From Bacillota bacterium (lineage in GTDB: Bacteria; Bacillota; Clostridia; Christensenellales; CAG-138), in assembly GCA_023399275.1 (NCBI GenBank), contig JAEWQH010000084.1, positions 1 through 37,077 on the forward strand: DNA of 37,077 nucleotides, given 5' to 3'. The notes under the pieces are model-generated. The model saw only the letters and a list, made by a program, of their open reading frames with translations. It searched no databases and was not told the origin of the DNA. Each line of letters opens with the position of its first letter. The first letter of the stretch is position 1. Both the position numbers and the translations under genes were made by a program. Below, in pieces: positions 31,976-37,077 of this stretch.

Positions 31976-33649
31976 TTATTCGATCGTCAGCTTGTCTCCA
32001 AACAGCGCCTTTGCCAGCTCCTCCGCTTGCCCGCTTGCCGGGGCGGCCTTTGCGGTGGTGATCACGAGCTTCGCGTCGGGTTTCACGCTCTGCAGCGCGC
32101 GCTGCGTGGGCTCGAAATTGATCGGCGCGGAGAGATTCTTGCGCTTGGTCTCCTGCGCGTCGGTAAAGCCGACCGTGAGTGTGTTTTGCTCAAAATGCAG
32201 CGCGAGCGCATCCCGCGCAAGCGCCTGAATGAACATATTTGGGATGGCGGCGATGGTTTCGCGCCAAATGCCTGCCGCGTCGTCCGCGCCCGCCGTCCGG
32301 GTCGCCGCTTTTGGCACGGGCGCTTTTTCCGGCTCGGGCGCGGGCGCTTGCACTTGCAGCGTCGGTGCAAAGTCGGCATCTTCCGGCGGCGCATCCTCCG
32401 GCGGGGGCGCTTCGTCATCCGCCCAGGGAGCCGGATCGTCGGCCGGTTCCGGCTTTGGCGCGCGGGCCGGTCTTGGCGCAAAGGCCGCCGCGGGGGCGCC
32501 GTCCTTGAGCTGCGCCTCCAGCCGGTCCAGCCGTGCTTCAAGATTGGCCAGCGAGAGCGTATCCTCCGGCCGGCAGACATGGATCAGCGTGCTTTCGAGC
32601 AGTGCGCGCGGCGCGGGCAGGTAGCGCATGTCGTTCTGCGCCGCAATCAGGCGATCCACCGCGAGCATCAGCCGTGCCTCGGAGGAGGCGTTCGCCTGCT
32701 CGAGATAGCGCTTCATCGCGTCCTCGGTGCAGTCCAGCAGATCCTCGCACCGACCGCAGGTTTTTGCCAGCAGCAGCGCGCGAAAGTGCGCCGCGAGGTC
32801 GGCGGCAAAGACCGAGAGGTCGCGCCCGGCCTGAATGATGCCGTCGAGCATGCGCAGGGCCCCTGGCGCGTCGGAGGCGATCAGCGCCGCCGAGATGTCG
32901 AAGAGGAATGCATCCTCCATGCTGCCGAGCACGTCGTAGACGTTTTGTGTGGTGACGTTGTCCCCGCAGAAAGCGAGGCACTGGTCGGCGAGCGACAGCG
33001 CGTCACGCATGCCGCCCTGCGCCGCCCGCGCGATCAGCGCAAGGCCTCCGTCCTCGATGTGCGCGCCCGCGCGGGAGAGCACGCTTTTGAGCGTCGATTT
33101 GATATCTGCGACCGAGAGCCGGTGAAAGTCGAACCGCTGGCAGCGGGAGATGATCGTGGCCGGCAGCTTCTGCGGCTCCGTGGTAGCGAGGATGAAGAGG
33201 ATGTGCTCCGGTGGTTCCTCGAGCGTTTTGAGCAGCGCGTTGAAGGCCGCGCCGGAGAGCATGTGCACCTCGTCTATGATGAACACACGGCGCCTGAGCT
33301 TGAGCGGAGCGTACTGCGCGTTTTCGATGAGGTCGCGTACGTCGTTGACGCTGTTGTTGCTCGCGGCGTCGATTTCGGTGATGTCCGCCGTGCCCTCGGA
33401 CGCGGTGGTCAGGCAGGCTTCGCATCTGCCGCAGGGCTCGCCGTCCTCCGGGGCGAGGCAGTTGACCGCGCGCGCCAGAATGCGCGCCGAGGTGGTCTTG
33501 CCCGTGCCGCGCGTGCCGCAGAAGAGGTAGGCGTGCGCAGGGCGATCCGACGCCACCTGGTTTTTCAGCGTGGTGGTGATGTGCTCCTGCCCGACGACCT
33601 CGGAAAAGCGGGAGGGGCGATATTGGCGATACAGCGCGCGGTAGGCCAT
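31976..33649 (-). CDS. dnaX: DNA polymerase III subunit gamma/tau
   Basis: The clamp-loader motor and replisome organiser. The 557-aa product has Walker A GTRGTGKTT (45-53), the zinc module Cys64, Cys73, Cys76 and Cys79, Walker B VFIIDEVHML, and the sensor-1/SRC motif IISRCQRFDF. An Ala/Pro/Glu-rich linker (about 395-450) leads to a C-terminal tau domain. No obvious A-rich programmed frameshift site was seen for a separate gamma form. The ATG at 33649 has AGGAGAG upstream; a much longer open frame extends upstream but lacks family similarity and overlaps another gene. No SRP RNA or tRNA-Ser, which flank dnaX in Bacillus, was found. Confidence 0.96.
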   Translation of the reverse strand: MAYRALYRQYRPSRFSEVVGQEHITTTLKNQVASDRPAHAYLFCGTRGTGKTTSARILARAVNCLAPEDGEPCGRCEACLTTASEGTADITEIDAASNNSVNDVRDLIENAQYAPLKLRRRVFIIDEVHMLSGAAFNALLKTLEEPPEHILFILATTEPQKLPATIISRCQRFDFHRLSVADIKSTLKSVLSRAGAHIEDGGLALIARAAQGGMRDALSLADQCLAFCGDNVTTQNVYDVLGSMEDAFLFDISAALIASDAPGALRMLDGIIQAGRDLSVFAADLAAHFRALLLAKTCGRCEDLLDCTEDAMKRYLEQANASSEARLMLAVDRLIAAQNDMRYLPAPRALLESTLIHVCRPEDTLSLANLEARLDRLEAQLKDGAPAAAFAPRPARAPKPEPADDPAPWADDEAPPPEDAPPEDADFAPTLQVQAPAPEPEKAPVPKAATRTAGADDAAGIWRETIAAIPNMFIQALARDALALHFEQNTLTVGFTDAQETKRKNLSAPINFEPTQRALQSVKPDAKLVITTAKAAPASGQAEELAKALFGDKLTIE

Positions 33650-33672
33650 GCTATCTCTCCTGTGAAAAATTC

Positions 33673-34032
33673 CTATGTTACTATACCATAAATCACCCGG
33701 GCGGAAAAGGGCGCCGCGGTTCGGCAGACGGTGAGCCAGCATATGAACACATATGCGAGATAATTGGTCAACCGGCCGAGGAGGATATCGATCGCAAGCG
33801 GAAAGCCGAACAGCCGCAACCCGATTCTTGAGGCTGCCATCAGCACCCAGAAGATGAGGATCGCGAGCAGAAAGGAACGGTTTTTCCGGAATTTTGAAGC
33901 AAGCAATCGGTGTATCCCCCGTTGGATCTTCACGGTTCGCATAGCGCCCGCCATCGCGATTGAAGATGCCGCGTATGCCGCCGCGGACGGTTCGCGGGAT
34001 GCGTTGGGGCGTATTTCGCACAAAAAGCGCAC
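33673..34032 (-). CDS. Hypothetical small membrane protein (119 aa)
   Basis: An unrecognised protein with a basic N-terminal half and two hydrophobic segments near residues 51-77 (RSFLLAILIFWVLMAAS) and 87-103 (RLTNYLAYVFICWLTVC). The protein-like character of this frame, and a near-perfect promoter just upstream on the same strand, support it as real. The GTG at 34032 would give a leader of only about six bases; ATG at 33942 (89 aa) is the alternative start and has no good ribosome site either. It ends 23 bp before dnaX and may be co-transcribed with it. No function can be given. Confidence 0.45.
   Translation of the reverse strand: MRFLCEIRPNASREPSAAAYAASSIAMAGAMRTVKIQRGIHRLLASKFRKNRSFLLAILIFWVLMAASRIGLRLFGFPLAIDILLGRLTNYLAYVFICWLTVCRTAAPFSARVIYGIVT
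33680..33688 (-). promoter_or_regulatory. Possible internal dnaX promoter (extended -10)
   Basis: TGGTATAGT on the minus strand at the very end of the preceding gene, about 30 bases before the dnaX ATG. No clear -35. Confidence 0.35.
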
Positions 34033-34044
34033 GTAGCTGCATTC

Positions 34045-34072
34045 ATTTTACAGCAACCGTTTCGATTGTCAA
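34045..34072 (-). promoter_or_regulatory. Promoter of the small membrane protein gene
   Basis: On the minus strand, a perfect TTGACA and TAAAAT are separated by 16 bp. An inverted repeat CCGTTTC-10-GAAACGG (34057-34080) brackets the -35, a possible operator. Confidence 0.6.
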
Positions 34073-34114
34073 TGAAACGGAAGCCCGCTTCGGGTGCATC
34101 CACGCTTTCTTTCG

Positions 34115-34143
34115 TTGACCGTTTTCGCCGCGTGCGGTAAAAT
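34115..34143 (+). promoter_or_regulatory. Promoter of the anchored protein-radA unit
   Basis: TTGACC and TAAAAT are separated by exactly 17 bp. The start site should fall near 34150, at or next to the GTG/ATG start codons. Confidence 0.7.
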
Positions 34144-34149
34144 GGGTGC

Positions 34150-35295
34150 GTGAAGCGTATGAGTAAAAACTTGATATATACCCCGCGGCACAGGCGGAAT
34201 CTGGATGCAACAAGCTACGGGCCGCTCATCAAGCTCGTCATCGCGCTCGGCGTGCTCGCCGCGGTGGTGCTGGTTGTGGTGTTTGTCGCCCTGCCGCTGA
34301 TCAACGCGCGGCTTGGCGGCGCCGCAGCAGAGACGCAGACGGCGTGGCAAGCCCCCGCCTCGCTCAACCCGATCCTGACCAACGAGGTCAAGACCGTGCA
34401 ATACGGCGAGGGCTACGGCCTGCCGACGGCCGTGGTCGATCCGAGCGTGTTTGACGGCGAGATCCTCTTTGCTACGGGCGCGGATGAAAACGCCTGTGAC
34501 CGGCTCGTGCGTCTGAATCCCGAGACGGGGGTGTTCGCCGGCATCGAGCTTTCGCGCGTCAACGACACGATCCGCCACCCGGTGGAGAATGCGGATTACA
34601 TCTTATATGAAGACTGTAAAACGGCAGGCGGCGGCAGCATCGTTCGGCTCGACAAAGCCACGGGGGAGACGGCCGTGCTTGCGGAGTTTGCGCTGGAGGC
34701 GCCAAAACTGCTGCTGGAGTCGCCCTACGTGGTCTGGACGGAGCGTACCGATGGCGCCGGCGCCAAGCTGATGGTCTGCGACGTGACGACAGGCGAGTTG
34801 CTTACGCTTGCGCTGCTGACGGACCCGGCTTACGCCGGGAGTGCGCCTTCGATCAAGAGCGGACAGGTCATCTATGCGGATGCGGACACGGCGAACCCGG
34901 GTAAGAGCCTGATCCGCACCGTGCTGCTCTCCGACAACAGCCGCTGGGACTTCTCGGCGGGCAGCTTTGTGCACGATCCCAAATCCGCGGGCGATCGCTG
35001 GGCATATTTGAGCGGAAACCATGACGCGCAGAGCGATCTGTATATCAGTGTTGGTGGCGCGGCAGCAAAGCGCATCGCCGCCGGGGTGATCGACTTTGAT
35101 ATTACACCCACATGTGTGGTGTTTAGCCGGGATGAGACGGTGTACGCCTATGTGTTTGCGGACGATAAGACGTATGTCATCAGCGAAACGGGAAGCAATG
35201 CGCAGTTCGTCATGGCGGGCGGGGCGTACGCGCTCTGGCGCGATGTGAGCGACGCCGGGCAGACGCTCTGGAAATACATCCGGGTGGTCGGCTGA
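34150..35295 (+). CDS. Membrane-anchored protein with a probable extracytoplasmic beta-propeller-like domain
   Basis: An unrecognised 381-aa protein. A basic N-terminus (about 25 residues) precedes one strong membrane helix (about 26-53: LIKLVIALGVLAAVVLVVVFVALPL), so the remaining 325 residues are predicted outside the cytoplasm. That part has recurring short strands of the form (I/V)xxLDKATGET, LMVCDVTTGELL and YVxSETGS, as in low-similarity beta-propeller proteins; this is inference. Start codons are GTG at 34150 or ATG at 34159; neither has a ribosome site and the promoter lies immediately upstream, so the mRNA may be leaderless. One base separates its stop from the radA ATG, so it is coupled to radA, an uncommon partner for a surface protein. 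Confidence 0.75.
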   Translation: MKRMSKNLIYTPRHRRNLDATSYGPLIKLVIALGVLAAVVLVVVFVALPLINARLGGAAAETQTAWQAPASLNPILTNEVKTVQYGEGYGLPTAVVDPSVFDGEILFATGADENACDRLVRLNPETGVFAGIELSRVNDTIRHPVENADYILYEDCKTAGGGSIVRLDKATGETAVLAEFALEAPKLLLESPYVVWTERTDGAGAKLMVCDVTTGELLTLALLTDPAYAGSAPSIKSGQVIYADADTANPGKSLIRTVLLSDNSRWDFSAGSFVHDPKSAGDRWAYLSGNHDAQSDLYISVGGAAAKRIAAGVIDFDITPTCVVFSRDETVYAYVFADDKTYVISETGSNAQFVMAGGAYALWRDVSDAGQTLWKYIRVVG

Positions 35296-35296
35296 T

Positions 35297-36649
35297 ATGG
35301 CGGCGAAGGAACGCGTCTCCTATATCTGCGGCGAGTGCGGCTATGAGTCCGCCAAGTGGATGGGGAAATGCCCGCAGTGCGAGAGCTGGAACACCATGAC
35401 CGAGTTTTCCGAGGTCAAAGTCAAGAGTGCGGCCCCCACCGGAACCGCCGTCTCCCAAAAGCTGAGCAAGGTCGTGTCCCTGCCGCAGAAGCGCATCTCC
35501 GCCGGCATGGGCGAGTTGGATCGCGTGCTCGGCGGCGGGCTGATCCGCGGCATGGTGGTGCTGCTCGGCGGCGATCCGGGCATCGGAAAATCGACGCTGC
35601 TGCTGCAGGCGGCGGACACGCTGGCGGGTGAGTGCACCGTTTTGTATGTCTCCGGTGAGGAGAGCGCCTCGCAGATCAAGATGCGTGCCGATCGGTTGGG
35701 TATGCGCAATGATATCGATGTGCTCTGCGAAACCGACCTTGACCAAATCGTTGACGAGGCGACGAATACGCGCTGCGGCGTGCTGATCGTGGATTCGATC
35801 CAGACCATCTGCTCCGAGGAGAGCGCGGGCGCGCCGGCAAGCGTGAGCCAGGTGCGCGCGGTTACCGCGCGGCTGACGCGCTACGCCAAGGAGACGGGGG
35901 TCATCGTGCTCATCGTGGGGCACGTGACCAAGGATGGCAACATTGCGGGTCCGCGCGTGCTGGAGCACATCGTGGATACCGTGCTGTATTTCGAAGGCGA
36001 CTGGCACGAAGGGCTGCGTCTGCTGCGCGCCGTAAAAAACCGTTTTGGATCGACCAACGAGGTTGGTGTGTTTGAGATGGGCGACGGCGGCATGTGCGAG
36101 GTAGCCGATCCTTCGCGATTGTTTCTCTCCGGCGAAATCGCGCCCGGCTGCTGCGTCACCTGCGCCATGGAGGGCTCTCGCCCGATTCTGGCCGAGGTGC
36201 AGTCGCTCCTGACCGACAATTCGTTTGGCAATCCGCGCCGCACGAGCGCGGGCGTGGACACGGGGCGGCTGAGCCTGCTGCTTGCGGTGCTGGAGAAGAA
36301 GGCGCATCTGAGGCTCTCAACAAAGGACGTATACCTCAACGTGGTCGGTGGGCTCCGGCTCGACGAACGCAGCACGGATCTCGCCGTGGCGCTCTGTGTT
36401 GCATCCGCGATGATGGATCTGCCGCTGCCGGCGCGCACTGCCGCGTTGGGCGAGGTAGGGCTGACGGGCGAGGTACGCGCGCTGAGCCGGATCGAGACAC
36501 GGCTCAACGAGTGTGTACGCCTGGGTTACGATACCGTGCTGCTGCCGAAGTCCGCCAAGGCGCCGAAGATCGAAGGACTGAAGCTTATCCCCATCGCGAC
36601 CGTCGGCGAGGCGATCGCCTATTGCTACGAAAAGAAACCTGTGGTATAA
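35297..36649 (+). CDS. radA: DNA repair protein RadA
   Basis: RadA is a RecA-like branch-migration ATPase for recombination. The 450-aa product has the N-terminal zinc finger Cys11, Cys14, Cys25, Cys28 (CGECGYESAKWMGKCPQC), Walker A GGDPGIGKST (91-100), Walker B GVLIVDSIQTI (161-171), the RadA-specific KNRFGSTNE (247-255) and a C-terminal Lon-like domain (LNVVGGLRLDERSTDLAVALCVASA, then GEVGLTGEVR). The Lon-like segment reads DERSTDLAV where DPAADLAV is more usual. The stop codon TAA is part of a TATAAT that forms the -10 of the promoter for the downstream tRNA region. Confidence 0.97.
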   Translation: MAAKERVSYICGECGYESAKWMGKCPQCESWNTMTEFSEVKVKSAAPTGTAVSQKLSKVVSLPQKRISAGMGELDRVLGGGLIRGMVVLLGGDPGIGKSTLLLQAADTLAGECTVLYVSGEESASQIKMRADRLGMRNDIDVLCETDLDQIVDEATNTRCGVLIVDSIQTICSEESAGAPASVSQVRAVTARLTRYAKETGVIVLIVGHVTKDGNIAGPRVLEHIVDTVLYFEGDWHEGLRLLRAVKNRFGSTNEVGVFEMGDGGMCEVADPSRLFLSGEIAPGCCVTCAMEGSRPILAEVQSLLTDNSFGNPRRTSAGVDTGRLSLLLAVLEKKAHLRLSTKDVYLNVVGGLRLDERSTDLAVALCVASAMMDLPLPARTAALGEVGLTGEVRALSRIETRLNECVRLGYDTVLLPKSAKAPKIEGLKLIPIATVGEAIAYCYEKKPVV

Positions 36650-36650
36650 T
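36622..36650 (+). promoter_or_regulatory. Promoter of the tRNA-Arg array, inside the radA 3' end
   Basis: TTGCTA and a perfect TATAAT are separated by 17 bp, and TGG before the -10 makes it extended. It gives a transcript starting near 36657 that covers all four tRNA-derived units. Confidence 0.65.
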
Positions 36651-36720
36651 CGGCTCTGCGCCTAAAGGACGGCTTTGCCCCGGCTTTTGCGCATTTTGCA
36701 TCCCAAAGTGCATATGGTTT

Positions 36721-36798
36721 GTGCCCGTAGCTCAGCTGGATAGAGTATCAGACTCCGACTCCGGTGGTTGCAGGCGAGAATTTGACAACTACATACTT
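36721..36798 (+). pseudogene. tRNA-Arg-like unit 1 (degenerate 3' half)
   Basis: The 5' half matches tRNA-Arg(CCG) exactly. The T-loop TTCGAAT is replaced by CGAGAAT, the T-stem is broken and the acceptor 3' strand CGGGCAC is replaced by AACTACA, so it cannot form a normal tRNA or be charged at CCA. Identical to unit 3. Confidence 0.75.
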
Positions 36799-36876
36799 GT
36801 GCCCGTAGCTCAGCTGGATAGAGTATCAGACTCCGACATTGCTGGTCGCAGGCGCGAAATTGACAACTTTATACAT
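36799..36876 (+). pseudogene. tRNA-Arg-like unit 2 (degenerate 3' half)
   Basis: Identical to the tRNA through the anticodon loop. The 3' half is diverged separately from units 1 and 3 (for example CGCGAAA at the T-loop position) but still aligns to them without gaps. Confidence 0.75.
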
Positions 36877-36954
36877 GTGCCCGTAGCTCAGCTGGATAGA
36901 GTATCAGACTCCGACTCCGGTGGTTGCAGGCGAGAATTTGACAACTACATACTT
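36877..36954 (+). pseudogene. tRNA-Arg-like unit 3 (degenerate 3' half)
   Basis: Base-for-base identical to unit 1 over 78 bp. It abuts the intact tRNA directly. Confidence 0.75.
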
Positions 36955-37031
36955 GTGCCCGTAGCTCAGCTGGATAGAGTATCAGACTCCGACTCTGAGG
37001 GTCGAAGGTTCGAATCCTTTCGGGCACGCCA
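36955..37031 (+). tRNA. tRNA-Arg (anticodon CCG)
   Basis: A full cloverleaf can be drawn: acceptor GTGCCCG / CGGGCAC (7 bp), D-stem GCTC / GAGT, anticodon stem TCAGA / TCTGA around loop CTCCGAC (anticodon CCG, reading CGG), variable loop GGGTC, T-stem GAAGG / CCTTT around TTCGAAT, discriminator G and an encoded CCA. Length 77 nt. A20 in the D-loop and C35 in the anticodon, the usual arginine identity bases, are present. Confidence 0.95.
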
Positions 37032-37034
37032 GAA

Positions 37035-37074
37035 ACCCCCTAACTAGGCGACTTTTTAGGGGGTCTCATTTTAG
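37035..37074 (+). terminator. Terminator after tRNA-Arg
   Basis: ACCCCCTAA / TTAGGGGGT forms a 9-bp stem with a 12-base loop. The tail (CTCATTTTAG) is only moderately U-rich. Confidence 0.6.
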
Positions 37075-37077
37075 CTC

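Larger units (their letters stand above)
36721..37031 (+). repeat. Tandem 78-bp repeats derived from tRNA-Arg
   Basis: Four units start at 36721, 36799, 36877 and 36955, with a period of exactly 78 bp. The first 39 bases (acceptor 5' strand, D-arm, anticodon 5' strand and anticodon loop CTCCGAC) are identical in all four. The second half is a tRNA only in the last unit. Units 1 and 3 are identical over all 78 bases; unit 2 differs from them at about ten sites, all in the second half. TTGACA occurs at the same place in units 1-3. There are no CRISPR-like spacers. The 36651-36720 stretch before the array has nothing recognisable. Confidence 0.9.

Noticed and set aside
33650..34042. In-frame upstream extension of dnaX to 34042
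   Set aside because: Homology starts at MAYRALYRQYRP with a good ribosome site; the extension has no protein-like pattern and overlaps the hydrophobic frame at 33673-34032.
33650..34149. SRP RNA near dnaX as in Bacillus
   Set aside because: The conserved GGTCCGGAAGGAAGCAG-type loop sequence is absent on both strands.
36721..37031. CRISPR array
   Set aside because: Units are contiguous 78-bp copies with no variable spacers, and the last one is a complete tRNA.
36094..37047. 317-codon open frame over the radA 3' end and tRNA repeats, with four 26-residue repeats (VPVAQLDRVSDSD...)
   Set aside because: The first two thirds are a shadow of radA, and the repeats are conceptual translation of tRNA-Arg; 78 bp is divisible by three, which keeps the frame open. 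This peptide is a familiar misannotation of tRNA genes.

Overview
The window looks like chromosomal DNA of a GC-rich, uncultured-type Clostridia/Firmicutes bacterium. The evidence is the recF-remB-gyrB-gyrA and dnaX-ybaB-recR orders, the YesM/YesN-type two-component pair, lipoprotein sugar-binding proteins, AGGAGG-type ribosome sites, an AraR of the GntR/LacI type and an AraK-type rather than AraB-type ribulokinase. Placement below class level is inference (a Christensenellales-like gut lineage would fit). No phage, insertion sequence or CRISPR array was found.

Layout. (1) 199-1005, minus: a 64-aa Nif11-like protein followed by two paralogous 57-59-aa membrane proteins. (2) 1144-6459: L-arabinose catabolism, with araR-araK-araD on the minus strand diverging from araA, around a 404-bp regulatory region. 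(3) 6817-16005, plus: a response regulator, sensor kinase and sugar-binding lipoprotein in overlapping frames (an AraPST-like three-part sensor), then a second sugar-binding lipoprotein, a double ATPase and two permeases (a YtfQRT-YjfF-like importer). Arabinose or a related pentose/furanose would be sensed, imported, isomerised (AraA), phosphorylated (AraK) and epimerised (AraD) to xylulose 5-phosphate. (4) 16082-22091, minus: gyrA, gyrB, remB, recF, with dnaA and dnaN absent from the expected upstream side. (5) 22295-27028, plus: yhbY, a solitary arcA, a DUF1015 protein, aspartate kinase. (6) 27176-29776, minus: pepT, a zinc-ribbon protein with a long structured leader or ncRNA, and a YwlG-family protein. 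(7) 29922-36649: mutY; recR, ybaB, dnaX and a small membrane protein on the minus strand; then an envelope-anchored protein and radA. (8) 36721-37031: three degenerate 78-bp copies of a tRNA-Arg gene ending in one intact tRNA-Arg(CCG).

Most worth a second look: the tRNA-Arg-derived tandem array, which keeps the 5' half and anticodon loop but loses the T-arm and acceptor; a roughly 230-nt RNA at 28886-29116 whose predicted first bases pair with its far end and which has its own promoter; a group of near-leaderless promoters (mutY and the divergent pair at 34032/34150); and the Nif11-like/small-membrane-protein group at the left edge. Function and taxonomy statements are from reading the sequence alone.
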